Assembly: GCF_019968905.1 (NCBI RefSeq)
Contig: NZ_CP079946.1
Span: forward strand, 2,790,001 to 2,854,000
Length of the DNA: 64,000 bases
Reading direction: 5' to 3'
Source: Corallococcus sp. EGB
GTDB lineage: Bacteria; Myxococcota; Myxococcia; Myxococcales; Myxococcaceae
Shown here: in pieces, positions 42,489 through 51,673 of the stretch
Position numbering within the stretch: position 1 is the stretch's first letter
How the letters are laid out: each line of letters starts with the position of its first letter
Position numbers and translations under genes: made by a program
Notes under the pieces: model-generated
What the model was told of the DNA's origin: nothing
Databases searched by the model: none
What the model saw: the letters and a program-made list of their open reading frames with translations, nothing else

Positions 42489-44330
42489 TCAAACCGGTTG
42501 CATTGGTCCCTTTGTTCCCGTTGCCGAGGAAGCGGGGGAGAGCTCATCCAGGACGCGCTTGCGGAGCGCCAGCAGCTCCTTGCGCTCGGACAGGAGCAGC
42601 CGCGTCTCCTCTGTCAAATCAAAAGCCCCCTGCGTCTGTTCCGTCGCTCGCTTTATATAAACGAGCCGCTCGTCAATGCGCTTCTTCATGATGTCGCGGC
42701 ACGCGAGGATGAACTCCGTTTCCAGTTCCATTCCCCCCGGAGAGAGCCGGCGGCCAGCCTCCAGGAGCGTCCGCTTGACGACTTCCGAGGCCTCGAAGAG
42801 CGCCTCCTCCAGCCCCCGCCCGGACGTGGCCTGGGCCAGGACCATCCGCAGTCCCATGTGGGACAGCTCATCACACACGCGGAAGGTGTCGCGGGCGAGC
42901 AGCCGGGAATCCCGAAGGATTGCGGCCACATAGAGGGCTTCGGCCTCTGGCGGGGGGCGCTCCGCCTGGGGCTTGGGCACCGGGCGAGGCACGGCCTGGG
43001 CGGGGACGGCGTTGGGGTACGCCGCGGTGGCGGCGGGCTTGGGTGTGGGGGGCGGCTTGTACTGGAGCGACGACTCGATCTGCGCCGGCATCCAGCCGAA
43101 GTGCGCCGCCAGCGCGCTGATGAGCGCCGAACGCGTCAGACCCGGGGGCACCTGCGAAGTGACGGGTTTGAGTCGTTCCAGCGCGGCCATCTTCTCCTCG
43201 AAGCTCGCCTGCTTGCCGGTGGGGAGGAGGGTGGCGAAGAGGTAGGCGGTGAGGGGCTGGGCGCTCTCCAGGAGGCGCTCCACGCCGTCCTGGCCCTCGC
43301 GGCGGGCGAAGACGTCCGGGTCATCACCCTGCGGCAGGAGCGCCACCCGGGTGGGGGCCCCCGCGGCGAGCAGGGGACCGGCCAGGCGCTCCACGGCGGC
43401 GAGGCCCGCGGAGTCCCCGTCCAGGAGCAGCACCAGGTCGCGGGCCTCCGCGCGCTTGAGCACCTGGAGGTGCCCGGCGGTGAGGTTGGTGGAGCACAGG
43501 GCCACCGCGTGGCGCACGCCCACCTGATGCAGGCCGATGCAGTCGAAGTACCCCTCCACCAGAACGGCCGTCTTGCGCTTGTGGATGTCGTCGCGCGCCT
43601 GGTCCATGCCGAAGAGCGTCTCGCTCTTGTTGTAGAGCCGGGACTCGCGGGAGTTGAGGTACTTGGGGCCATCCTCCGCCGCGACCAGCCGGCCGCCAAA
43701 GGCGATGGGCCGCCCCTCCGGCGCGCGGATGGGCACCATCAGGCGGCTGCGGAAGAAGTCGATGCAGCCATCCCCGCTGCTGCGCTTCGTGACGAGCCCC
43801 GCCTTCAGGCCCCACTCCAGCATCCCGTTCTTCTGGAAGCGGTCCGCCAGCAGGCTCCACTGCGCGGGCGCCCATCCCAGGCCGAAGCCCCGGGCCACCT
43901 CCTCGGAGACGCCCCGGCTGGCCAGGTAGGCGCGCGCGGCGCGGCCTTCGTCCTCGTTCCAGAGCAGGGCGCGGAAGTGCTCCGCGGCGAAGTCCGTGGC
44001 CTCCTTGACCTGCTGGCGCTCCTTGAGGCCGGGGTCCTGCGCGGCCTCCAGGTCGATGCCCACCTCCTGGGCCAGGTCGCGCACGGCGTCCTGGAACGTC
44101 TTGCCCAGGTAGCGCTGGATGAAGGACACGGCGTCGCCGCTCGCCCGGCAGCCGTGGCAGAAATAGAAGCGCTTCTCCGGCACCACGTAGAAGGACGGGG
44201 TCTTCTCCTGGTGGAAGGGGCAGCGGCCCTTGAACTCACGGCCGGCCTTCTTCAGCTCCACGTGCCGGGACACCAGCGACACGATGTCCACGCGGTCGAG
44301 GACCTCCTGGATCTTGTGCTCCGGAATCAC
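42489..44330 (-). CDS. dnaG: DNA primase
   Basis: A 613-residue primase. The N-terminal CHC2 zinc finger has Cys37-Pro-Phe-His40 and Cys58-x-x-Cys61 (GRCPFHQEK and YFCHGC), followed by the RNA-polymerase domain (KRSSGDGCIDFFRSRLMVPI) and the TOPRIM domain (AVLVEGYFDCIGLHQVGV, then LLLDGDSAG with the acidic metal-binding residues). The C-terminal 180 residues are a variable helicase-interaction region with a Pro-rich TPKPAATAAYP stretch. It makes RNA primers for replication. It is 90 bases upstream of rpoD on the same strand, as in the classical macromolecular-synthesis operon. Confidence 0.97.
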   Translation of the reverse strand: MIPEHKIQEVLDRVDIVSLVSRHVELKKAGREFKGRCPFHQEKTPSFYVVPEKRFYFCHGCRASGDAVSFIQRYLGKTFQDAVRDLAQEVGIDLEAAQDPGLKERQQVKEATDFAAEHFRALLWNEDEGRAARAYLASRGVSEEVARGFGLGWAPAQWSLLADRFQKNGMLEWGLKAGLVTKRSSGDGCIDFFRSRLMVPIRAPEGRPIAFGGRLVAAEDGPKYLNSRESRLYNKSETLFGMDQARDDIHKRKTAVLVEGYFDCIGLHQVGVRHAVALCSTNLTAGHLQVLKRAEARDLVLLLDGDSAGLAAVERLAGPLLAAGAPTRVALLPQGDDPDVFARREGQDGVERLLESAQPLTAYLFATLLPTGKQASFEEKMAALERLKPVTSQVPPGLTRSALISALAAHFGWMPAQIESSLQYKPPPTPKPAATAAYPNAVPAQAVPRPVPKPQAERPPPEAEALYVAAILRDSRLLARDTFRVCDELSHMGLRMVLAQATSGRGLEEALFEASEVVKRTLLEAGRRLSPGGMELETEFILACRDIMKKRIDERLVYIKRATEQTQGAFDLTEETRLLLSERKELLALRKRVLDELSPASSATGTKGPMQPV

Positions 44331-44669
44331 GACGCCCCTCCATCCTTCCGCATGAGCGCGGCCTTCCGCCCGCTACCCTGACAGCCCGGTCTGACGCAGC
44401 CCGGGCCGCCTCCCTCCGGACCGTCCTCCCACGCGGGTAGGGCCGGGGGACGCGGGCGGGGCGCGGAAACGGACGGGGGCTGGGACACGGCGCGCACTCC
44501 TCCGGGCTGCCCGCTCGCCTCCCGGGGTGGGGGACGGGCGGAGGGGGCCCTTGAGGATCAGCGCTTAATGGGCGGCGGGCGAGGGATCAAAAAATCCGCT
44601 TCGAGCCCGGGGTGGGAAGGGCACCTGGGACACGTTCCCGGCGCCCCTTCCCTGGAAATCACGGCGACC
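44331..44669. other. Intergenic stretch ahead of dnaG
   Basis: 339 bases, very GC-rich, between the yqeY stop and the dnaG start. A small GGAT/ATCC inverted repeat round six A's (44589-44602, GGATCAAAAAATCC) might act as terminator or promoter spacer. It probably contains the dnaG promoter, but I cannot place boxes reliably. I see no convincing ORF. Confidence 0.4.
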
Positions 44670-45128
44670 TCAGGACAGCCTGGCCAGCTGCGCCTTCACT
44701 TCCTCGGAGATGGCCTTGCCTTCGGCCTTGCCCTGGAGCTTGGGGTTCACGTTCTTCATGACCGCGCCCATGTCCTTGGGGCCCTTGGCGCCGACCTCGG
44801 CGATGGAGGCCTGGACGGCGGCGGTGAGCTCTTCCGGGGTGAGCTGCTTGGGCAGGTAGCGCTGCAGGACGGAGATCTCCTGCTCTTCCTTCTCCGCCAG
44901 CTCCGGGCGGCCGCCGGACTTGAACTGCTCGACGGAGTCGCGGCGCTGCTTGATGAGGGTGGCGATGACCTGCTGGATGCCCGCGTCGTCCAGTTCGCTG
45001 GCGCCCGGCTCGACCTCCTTGTACTTCACGGCGCTCTTGAGCATGCGCACCACGCTCAGGGTCAGCTCGTCCTTGGCCTTCATCGCCTCCTTCAGGTCGG
45101 CGGTCAGGCGATCTTTCAGGGTGGTCAT
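44670..45128 (-). CDS. GatB/YqeY domain protein
   Basis: A 152-residue protein with the complete YqeY signature: MTTLKDRLTADLKEAMKAKD, LTLSVVRMLKSAVKYKEVE, QQVIATLIKQRRDSVEQF and QRYLPKQLT...EL, followed by the GAVMKNVNPKLQGKAEGK domain. YqeY is related to the C-terminal tRNA-binding domain of GatB and is often encoded next to rpsU and dnaG; its cellular function is unsettled. RBS AGGAG is seven bases before ATG 45128. It is read between rpsU and dnaG, 114 bases downstream of rpsU. Confidence 0.94.
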   Translation of the reverse strand: MTTLKDRLTADLKEAMKAKDELTLSVVRMLKSAVKYKEVEPGASELDDAGIQQVIATLIKQRRDSVEQFKSGGRPELAEKEEQEISVLQRYLPKQLTPEELTAAVQASIAEVGAKGPKDMGAVMKNVNPKLQGKAEGKAISEEVKAQLARLS

Positions 45129-45242
45129 GTCGGGACTCCTCACGGGCGGGGAAAAGGGTCGCCGCGCCAGCGGATGGGACGGCGGGAGCCAGGGCACCTG
45201 ACGCCTTTCGGAAGGCGCCCCGGCTCCTCACTGCGGGCCTGC

Positions 45243-45437
45243 TTAGTACGACTTGCGGGCCTTCTTCACAGCGCGCTTCTTGGCGGCGAGGGCCTTCTTC
45301 TTCCGCTTCACGGAAGGCTTCTCGTAGTGCTCGCGCTTGCGGATCTCGGAGAGGATTCCGGCCTTCTCGGTGGCCTTCTTGAAGCGCTTGAGGGCGCTTT
45401 CGATGGACTCACCTTCCTTCACTCGAATACCGGGCAT
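45243..45437 (-). CDS. rpsU: 30S ribosomal protein S21
   Basis: A 64-residue basic protein with the S21 sequence: [20 protein letters not shown], then [16 protein letters not shown] and a Lys/Arg-rich tail. S21 binds near the anti-Shine-Dalgarno end of 16S rRNA and helps initiation. First gene of the minus-strand rpsU-yqeY-dnaG-rpoD series, with an excellent ribosome site (45442-45451). Confidence 0.97.
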   Translation of the reverse strand: MPGIRVKEGESIESALKRFKKATEKAGILSEIRKREHYEKPSVKRKKKALAAKKRAVKKARKSY

Positions 45438-45441
45438 GCAG

Positions 45442-45451
45442 TCACCTCCTT
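45442..45451 (-). promoter_or_regulatory. Near-perfect Shine-Dalgarno of rpsU
   Basis: AAGGAGGTGA (minus strand), fully complementary to the 16S rRNA tail, four bases ahead of ATG 45437. This is unusually strong for the gene whose product occupies that rRNA region. Confidence 0.8.
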
Positions 45452-45573
45452 CCGCCTAGCTGGATGCAATCTGAAATCTTCAGAGGGTCGGGGGGTATGG
45501 CGCAGCGGGCCGCAAAAGGCAAGGAGACCCGCACGGAAAGGATGGCCCCTTTGTGCGCTAGAATCTTCAGCGC

Positions 45574-47166
45574 GTGTATCGCCTCCTCCTCCTGGTGCTC
45601 CTGCTGGCGGCCAGCCCGTCCCGGGCCGGCACGGTCGCTTCCGAGTGCTGGGCCTCGTGCCGCCGCCATGTCGAGGACCCCTCCCTGCGCGCTCGCACCT
45701 GCGGGGCGTGCGTCGCCGGGGGGCGGGTGGACAGCTGGGTGGCCTCCCTGGGGACGGGCGGGGTGGAGGCCCAGCAGGCGCTGGCGTCCGCGCTCCAGGA
45801 TTCCAGCTGGCGGGTGCGCTGGGCGGCGGTGAGGGCGGGGGCCCGGAGCCGGGGGCTCACGGAGCGGCGGGCCCTGGCGGAGTGGATCATGGACACCCCG
45901 CCGGACGCGGACCTGGGGGCCTGTCTCACCGCCGTCCGGGCCGCCGCGGACGCCGGGCGCTCCACGGCGGACTTCCTGCGGGAGGCAGGTGCCCGGGGCC
46001 CCGCCTCCGCCGCCCGGGTGTGGGCGAAGCGGGACGCGGTCCGCCAGGCGCTGTCGCTGGAGATGTATGCGCAGGAGCCGTCCGTGCGGCTTCCGGCGCT
46101 CCTGCACCTGGCCACCTTCCAGGGGCAGTCCGCGACGCGAGTGGTGCTGGATACGGTGGCGTCCCGGCCCGTGGCGGGCGACGCGGTGATGGCGGAGCTC
46201 CTCGCCGCCGTCGCCGAGCGGCAGCGTGCGTCCGTGGGCCGGCTGCTCCTCAATGAGGCGAAGCCCGCGGACGAGGCGGCCATCAACCGGCTCTTCGCCG
46301 TGTACTCACGGGAGCTGGATGCGCTGCGGCCGGACCTGTCGGCTGGCGATGCGCAGCGCCGGCGAACGGCGGTGGCGGCCCTGCGCCGCTACGGCCCGCT
46401 GGCGAAGCGCGAGCTGGAGGGGGCGCTCGGGGATGCCGACGGTCGGGTGCGCGAGCTGGCGGCGCGGGGGCTGGCGGAGTCCGCCGGGAAGCCGCTGCGG
46501 GACATCGCGCTCCAGGGCGTGAAGGACGCGGAGTCCGCGGAGTCCGCCCGGCCGTGGCTGGGCGCCATGGCCCGTGAGAAGGGGTGCTTCGCCTTCCTGC
46601 GGGACGTGGCCGAGGGGCGCCATGCCCGCACGCCGGAGGTCCAGGGGGAGGCGGTGGCCTTCCTGGGGGACTGTTCGGAGGGCCCGCCTCCCACGAAGCG
46701 GCTGGCGCCCTTCCTCGCGTCGAACGTGGTGCCGGTGCGCGCGGGCGCGGTGCGGGCGTTGGGAGCGCTGCCCCGGAGCGCCGACGCGATGGTGCTGGCG
46801 GAGCAGGCGCTGGAGGACGGCGCGCCGGAGGTGGTGGTGGCCGCGCTGGAGGTGCTGGCCGCCTACCGGCAGCCGTCTCGAGGGGACGAGGCCGCGGGCC
46901 TGCTGGCGTCGGAGCACCCGGTGGTGCGCGCGGCCGCGGCGCGGGCGCTGGAGTTCGTGGGCCGCGCCGCGCACGTGCGCGTCCTGGCCGAGTGCCTGCG
47001 CGGGGACCCGGTGGCGGACGTGCGCGTCGCGGTGGCTCGGACGCTGTCCACGCTGGGCGGCCCGCACGCGGTGGCGGCGCTGAGCGAGGCGGCCGCGCAC
47101 GACGCGGATACGCATGTGAAGCACGTGTCGCAAGAGGGCCTGCGCCGGCTGGGCTTCGGCCGCTGA
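45574..47166 (+). CDS. Secreted HEAT-repeat protein
   Basis: A 530-residue protein with a signal peptide (MYRLLLLVLLLAASPSRA; start GTG 45574). A small cysteine cluster follows (ECWASCRRH, then RTCGACV), and the rest is about ten HEAT/armadillo-type helical pairs with recurring VRWAAVRAGARS, VRELAARGLAESAG, VRAGAVRALGALP and VRAAAARALEFVG segments. HEAT solenoids mediate protein binding. A binding or scaffold role in the periplasm is likely; no catalytic motif is seen. It is divergent from rpsU, 136 bases apart. Confidence 0.82.
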   Translation: MYRLLLLVLLLAASPSRAGTVASECWASCRRHVEDPSLRARTCGACVAGGRVDSWVASLGTGGVEAQQALASALQDSSWRVRWAAVRAGARSRGLTERRALAEWIMDTPPDADLGACLTAVRAAADAGRSTADFLREAGARGPASAARVWAKRDAVRQALSLEMYAQEPSVRLPALLHLATFQGQSATRVVLDTVASRPVAGDAVMAELLAAVAERQRASVGRLLLNEAKPADEAAINRLFAVYSRELDALRPDLSAGDAQRRRTAVAALRRYGPLAKRELEGALGDADGRVRELAARGLAESAGKPLRDIALQGVKDAESAESARPWLGAMAREKGCFAFLRDVAEGRHARTPEVQGEAVAFLGDCSEGPPPTKRLAPFLASNVVPVRAGAVRALGALPRSADAMVLAEQALEDGAPEVVVAALEVLAAYRQPSRGDEAAGLLASEHPVVRAAAARALEFVGRAAHVRVLAECLRGDPVADVRVAVARTLSTLGGPHAVAALSEAAAHDADTHVKHVSQEGLRRLGFGR

Positions 47167-47235
47167 GCGCTGGCGGTTCGCTGGTCGTGGAGTCCCCTGG
47201 GGCGCGGGCTTCTCCCCAGGACCCACGGCGGGGGC

Positions 47236-48147
47236 TCACGGGCCGCTGATGGCCTTGGCGTCCACGCGGTTCCGGCCCGCGTGCTTGGCCCGGTAGAGGT
47301 ACTTGTCCGCGGCGGAGATGAGGTCCTCCGGCTGGGAGAAGTCCGAATCCAGCAGCGTCGCCACGCCCAGGCTGATGGTCACCTTGATGGGCGTGCCGCT
47401 GAAGATGAAGTCCGCGCGGTCCACCGCGACGCGGCAGCGCTCCGCGCACGCCAGGGCCGCGTCCTCCGCGGACTCGCGCAGCATCAGCGCGAACTCCTCG
47501 CCGCCGTAGCGCGCGAGCAGGTCCTCGGTGCGCACCGTGTCCGCCACCCGCTGCGCGATGCGCGTCAGCACGAAGTCGCCGGCCGGGTGGCCGTACACGT
47601 CGTTGATGCGCTTGAAGTGGTCCACGTCGAAGAGCACCAGCGACAGCGGCACGCGGTGGCGCAGGCAGTACGCGAACTCCTTGCGCACCGTCTCCATGAA
47701 GTACTTCTTGTTGTAGACGCGGGTGAGGCCGTCGCGCGTGGCGGACTCGTAGATGCTGCGCTGGTACTGCTCCTCCAGCGCGTCCTGGATGCTGAACTTC
47801 AGCACCGTGTTGGAGCCGATCTGGATCTTGTCGCCGTCGTACAGCGGCGCCGCGCTCACCTTCAGGCCGTTGAGGTACGTGCCGTTGGTGCTGCCCAGGT
47901 CCACGAGCTGGAAGCGGCCGTCGCCAATGGCCACCACCTTCGCGTGCTTGCGGGAGATGCCGTCGTCCTCGACCTGGAACTGGGCCTCCGAGCTGCGGCC
48001 CAGCACCACCTCCGAGCGGTCCAGCTTGAACATCCGCCCGATGCCGGCGGCGGACTTGGCGCTGATGACGATCAGATAGGCGCTCTGCTGCTGGGCGCTG
48101 CCCAGCAGGTCCGAAATTGAATGGACGGAAGTTTTCTCCTCGGACAT
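47236..48147 (-). CDS. Diguanylate cyclase with N-terminal FHA domain
   Basis: A 303-residue protein. Residues 20-120 are an FHA domain (VVLGRSSEAQFQVEDDGISR, then DLGSTNGTYLNG), which binds phospho-threonine peptides. Residues 130-300 are a GGDEF domain with the active motif GGEEF (215-219), LVLFDVDHFKRINDVYGH for substrate/metal and an I-site RTED (206-209) five residues upstream, implying product feedback by cyclic-di-GMP. It thus makes c-di-GMP in response to a phosphorylated partner. GGGAGG just before ATG 48147 fixes the start over 48159. No Ser/Thr kinase gene adjoins it. Confidence 0.93.
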   Translation of the reverse strand: MSEEKTSVHSISDLLGSAQQQSAYLIVISAKSAAGIGRMFKLDRSEVVLGRSSEAQFQVEDDGISRKHAKVVAIGDGRFQLVDLGSTNGTYLNGLKVSAAPLYDGDKIQIGSNTVLKFSIQDALEEQYQRSIYESATRDGLTRVYNKKYFMETVRKEFAYCLRHRVPLSLVLFDVDHFKRINDVYGHPAGDFVLTRIAQRVADTVRTEDLLARYGGEEFALMLRESAEDAALACAERCRVAVDRADFIFSGTPIKVTISLGVATLLDSDFSQPEDLISAADKYLYRAKHAGRNRVDAKAISGP

Positions 48148-48218
48148 CGCGCCTCCCATCTTACGGGCCGCCTTTTCACGGCGGCAAGCACACCCGCGCT
48201 CCTTTCACGCACCCGGTG

Positions 48219-49280
48219 TCAGACGACCCGCCCCACCCGCGCCGGTCGCCGCCTGTTTTTCTCCGGTGGAGGAACTGTCGGCCGCCCGACGGACAGCTCG
48301 CCGGCCACGGGCGTCCGGAGGAAGCGCGCGAGCGCCTCGCCACCCCGGGGGTGCTCCGCCAGCCCCTGCATCAGCTTCACCAGCGCCGCCGACGGGGTCA
48401 TGTCCGCGCCCCCCACGGCCCCCTCCGCCAGGACCTTGGCCCCGGACTCATAGAGCGTGAGGTCCACCCCGTTGCGGTAGGCCTGGCTCACCACCAGCAC
48501 CGGGACGCCCCGCTCCCGCGCCTGGACGAAGAGCGGCAGGAGCGAGCGGCCCAGCTCCGGCGCGATGGGCACGTTGCCCGCCCCGTACGCCTCCACCACC
48601 AGCCCCTTCACGTGCGGCAGCAGCTGCAGCGGCAGGGTGGGGTCCAGCCCCGGGTACACCTTCAGCAGGAAGACGCGCGGATCCAGCTTCTCATGGAGCC
48701 GGAAGGGGCCCCGGGACGGGAGGCCCTTCTCGAAGGTGGCGTCCACGCCCAGCGTGCCCAGCACCGGGAAGTTGGGGCTTTCGAAGGCGTCGTACTCCGC
48801 CACCTTCACCTTGCGCGTGCGGTTGCCCCGGTACAGGTGCGAGTCGAAGCAGATGGTCACCTCGCGCGGCCCCTGGAGCGCGGAGAGCACCGCGTCGATG
48901 AGGTTCAGCCTCGCGTCCGAGCGGATCTCTCCCAACGGCCGCTGCGAGCCCGTCAGCACCACGGGGCAGGGCGGATTTCGCAACATGAACGACAGCGCAC
49001 TGGCTGTGTAGGCGAGCGTGTCCGTTCCGTGGGTCACCACCGCCCCGTCGAATTCAGGCAGGCGGCGGTGGAGGTGGGCGGCCATCCGGCTCCAGAGCTC
49101 CGGCTGCATCTCCGAGCTGTCCAGGTTGGAGAACAGCTCGAGCTCGATGTCGGCCAGCTGGAACAGCTCCGGGGCTCGCTTGCGGAGGGTCTGGAAGAAG
49201 GCCGCGGGACGCAGGGCGGAGGGCCGGCCACCGGCCATTCCGAGCGTGCCTCCCGTGTGAAGCATCAGGACTCTGGGCAT
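48219..49280 (-). CDS. Type I L-asparaginase (asparaginase/glutaminase family)
   Basis: A 353-residue enzyme with both active-site threonine motifs: HTGGTLGM (Thr12) and VVTHGTDTLAYTA (Thr86, Asp87), plus SQRPLGEIRSDARLNLIDA. It hydrolyses asparagine to aspartate and ammonia; the absence of a signal peptide points to the cytoplasmic low-affinity type. A longer frame starts upstream but the signature begins immediately after ATG 49280 (MPRVLMLHTGGT), which is the natural start. It diverges from the DsbA-like gene with 70 bases between starts. Confidence 0.93.
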   Translation of the reverse strand: MPRVLMLHTGGTLGMAGGRPSALRPAAFFQTLRKRAPELFQLADIELELFSNLDSSEMQPELWSRMAAHLHRRLPEFDGAVVTHGTDTLAYTASALSFMLRNPPCPVVLTGSQRPLGEIRSDARLNLIDAVLSALQGPREVTICFDSHLYRGNRTRKVKVAEYDAFESPNFPVLGTLGVDATFEKGLPSRGPFRLHEKLDPRVFLLKVYPGLDPTLPLQLLPHVKGLVVEAYGAGNVPIAPELGRSLLPLFVQARERGVPVLVVSQAYRNGVDLTLYESGAKVLAEGAVGGADMTPSAALVKLMQGLAEHPRGGEALARFLRTPVAGELSVGRPTVPPPEKNRRRPARVGRVV

Positions 49281-49350
49281 GGGCGAGGGGCCGTCTGCCA
49301 AAGGCTGCCTTGCTTTACAAGCCCGGCGCGCGTGGCTAAACCCCGGGGCC

Positions 49351-50346
49351 GTGCTCCTCCCTCGATGGAAGCGTGTTGCTCCCGTGCTGGCCGCGGCGAC
49401 CCTGATGGGCGCCGGCTGCACCAAGAGCGCGGAAGTTCCCGCCACCGCCAAGGCCCCGACGACGGCGCCGGCCGCCGCCCCGGCCCCCGCCGCCATCCCG
49501 GCCGCGAGCCCCGCCACGGAGGCGGCGTCGGCGGATCCGGCGCAGGCGCTGACGGGCATCCCGGGCATGGACTTCTCCGCGCTGCCGCCCGCGGCCAAAC
49601 GCGAGCTGGCCACGGTGTTCAGCGACGAGTTCTGCTACTGCGGCTGTCCCCACTCGCTGGGCGCGTGCCTCAAGCAGCACACGCCCTGCAAGCACGCGAA
49701 GCGGATGGCGAAGCTGTCTGCCCGGCTGGTGGCCGAGGGCGGGCCCGCGAGCGAGGTCATCGTCGCGCTGTCCAAGTACTATGCGTCCTTCCGCGAGCCG
49801 CGCGTGCAGCTCAAGGTGGATCCGCGCATGTGCCAGGGAAACGCCAACGCGCCCGTGACGGTGGCGGAGTTCTCCGACTTCGAGTGCCCCTACTGCGGCA
49901 AGGCCCGGCCCATCCTGGAGGCCTTCGCGAAGAAGCACCCCGGCGAGGTGCGCTTCTGCTACCTGCCGTTCCCGCTCTCCATGCACGCCAACGCCGTCCC
50001 CGCCGCGCAGGCGGTGCTGTGGGCGCGCGACCAGGGCAAGTTCTGGGAGATGCACGACGCCCTCTTCGGCCAGCAGGAGAACCTCAAGCCGGAGGCGCTG
50101 CCCGCGCTGGCGAAGTCGGTGGGTTTGAACGGGGACAAGCTGGCCGCGGTGTTGAAGACGGATCAGTACAAGGACGAGATTGACGGCTTCCACGCGCAGG
50201 GGCGCATGGCGGCCATCAACAGCACCCCGTCCGTGTTCTTCAATGGACGTGCCTACGAGCTGGGCTTCCAGGAAGCCCAGCTGGAGCACAGCATGGAGGA
50301 CGAGGTGGAGTGGCGCGCGAACAACAACGCGTGGGCCGCCGACTGA
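49351..50346 (+). CDS. DsbA-family thioredoxin-fold lipoprotein with extra Cys-rich segment
   Basis: A 331-residue lipoprotein (start GTG 49351; lipobox GAGC, Cys23), then an Ala/Pro/Thr linker. Residues 92-118 hold five cysteines (EFCYCGCPHSLGACL, then TPCKHAKRM) in a CxCxC cluster, reminiscent of CcmH-type redox motifs. Residues 165-330 are a DsbA-like thioredoxin fold with the active site FECPYCGKA (Cys179, Cys182) and the cis-proline strand INSTPSVFFNG. It probably makes or reshuffles disulfides in the periplasm. It is followed by a DUF4388 gene seven bases downstream and truD, forming a unit. Confidence 0.88.
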   Translation: MLLPRWKRVAPVLAAATLMGAGCTKSAEVPATAKAPTTAPAAAPAPAAIPAASPATEAASADPAQALTGIPGMDFSALPPAAKRELATVFSDEFCYCGCPHSLGACLKQHTPCKHAKRMAKLSARLVAEGGPASEVIVALSKYYASFREPRVQLKVDPRMCQGNANAPVTVAEFSDFECPYCGKARPILEAFAKKHPGEVRFCYLPFPLSMHANAVPAAQAVLWARDQGKFWEMHDALFGQQENLKPEALPALAKSVGLNGDKLAAVLKTDQYKDEIDGFHAQGRMAAINSTPSVFFNGRAYELGFQEAQLEHSMEDEVEWRANNNAWAAD

Positions 50347-50353
50347 CCCTTCG

Positions 50354-51673
50354 ATGAGCCAACGCTTCCGCATCGATGGCGCCGCGCAGCTGGTCCCCGA
50401 GGACCGCACCGGCATCCCCGCGCTCGCGGGACGCTCGGGGACGTACGCGCTGATGCCCACCGGGCCCGACCTGCTGGTGTTCTCCCGCACGCCGCCGGAA
50501 GGGGGCTCCATCCCCACGCCGCGCGTCGTGCTGGCGGGGGACGCGGGGGGCTTCCCGCTGTCGGACCTCATCGCGTTCCTCAGCCAGTCGCGCTGGAGCG
50601 GCGTCATTCGCGTGCACACGTCGGGCGGGGAGCGCTCGCTCACGCTGCGCGAGGGCGAGGTGCGCGGCGCCACCTCCGAGGAGCCCGCGGACCGGCTGGG
50701 CGAGGTGCTGGTGCGGCTGGGCTACGTGGATCGCGCGCAGGTGGAGGCGGTGCTGCGCGAGCAGTCCGCGTCGAAGCTGGGCCGGGCGCTGGTGGAGAAG
50801 GGCGTGCTGCAGGCGCACGACCTCTTCAAGTGCGTCACGCACCAGGTGAGTGAGATCTTCCACGCCATCGTGCTGTGCCGCGAGGGGGCGTTCTTCCTCA
50901 TCGACCAGCCGCTGGACGAGAAGACGGGGCACTCCATCCAGCTGTCCACGCAGAGCCTGCTGATGGACAGCATCCGGAAGATCGACGAGCTGGCGCACTT
51001 CCGCAAGCGCATCCCCCACGGCCGCCTGTACGTGGCGCGCAAGCGTCCGTCCGACGGCAAGCTGGAGGAGGACGAGGACCGCGTGCTGGCCATGCTGGAC
51101 GGGCGGCGCACGGTGCTGGAGCTGGGGCACGCGGCGCGGCTGTCCGAGTTCGACATCACCAAGGTCGTCTTCCGCCTGCTCGAGGGCGGCTTCGCCGGGC
51201 TGACGGACAAGCCGGTGGGGGCTCCCGCCTCGGCCGCGGCGCCGGAGAAGGCGCCCGCGCAGCGCGTGCGTCCGCCAGCGCGCGCGGCGCCCCCGGTGGA
51301 TGCCCGGCCGGTGGCGCGCGTCTTCAACTTCATCTTCCGGGAGATCCGCGACGAGGTGGCCCGCTCCGGCATGGACCGCGAGTTCATCGCGGCGGCCAAC
51401 GCGGCGCTGTCCAACAACGCGCTGTCGTCGTCGCCGGTGCTGGAGGGGCTGGCGTTCGCGGCGGACGGGAGCCTGCCGGAAGGGCGCTTGATGGAGGCCT
51501 TCGACAAGCACCGCGCCCACCTGGGCAGCGAGCCGCTGGCCTCGTTCCGTCAGGCGCTGAGCGACGTGATGTTCTTCCTGCTCTTCCAGGCGGGGGAGCT
51601 GTTGGAGTCGCGCGCGGACGAGGACCTGGCCCGCCGGGTGAAGGAACTCCTGGCCACGCTCGAGGCGCCGTGA
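50354..51673 (+). CDS. DUF4388 domain-containing protein
   Basis: A 439-residue cytoplasmic protein. The PatA-like N-terminal domain (DUF4388) is seen as FPLSDLIAFLSQSRWSGVIRV followed by LTLREGEVRGATSEE. A similar pattern repeats after residue 110 (LGEVLVRLGYVDRAQVEAVL). Such domains occur in gliding bacteria and cyanobacteria next to signalling proteins and are thought to mediate protein contacts. The C-terminal 140 residues (FNFIFREIRDEVARSGM and following) are helical and unassigned. It starts 7 bases after the DsbA-like gene and its stop overlaps the truD GTG. Confidence 0.82.
   Translation: MSQRFRIDGAAQLVPEDRTGIPALAGRSGTYALMPTGPDLLVFSRTPPEGGSIPTPRVVLAGDAGGFPLSDLIAFLSQSRWSGVIRVHTSGGERSLTLREGEVRGATSEEPADRLGEVLVRLGYVDRAQVEAVLREQSASKLGRALVEKGVLQAHDLFKCVTHQVSEIFHAIVLCREGAFFLIDQPLDEKTGHSIQLSTQSLLMDSIRKIDELAHFRKRIPHGRLYVARKRPSDGKLEEDEDRVLAMLDGRRTVLELGHAARLSEFDITKVVFRLLEGGFAGLTDKPVGAPASAAAPEKAPAQRVRPPARAAPPVDARPVARVFNFIFREIRDEVARSGMDREFIAAANAALSNNALSSSPVLEGLAFAADGSLPEGRLMEAFDKHRAHLGSEPLASFRQALSDVMFFLLFQAGELLESRADEDLARRVKELLATLEAP

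Noticed and set aside
45540..45572. A sigma-70-like promoter box upstream of rpsU
   Set aside because: Candidate boxes (TTGCCT with a weak -10) are too poor to report in this GC-rich DNA.
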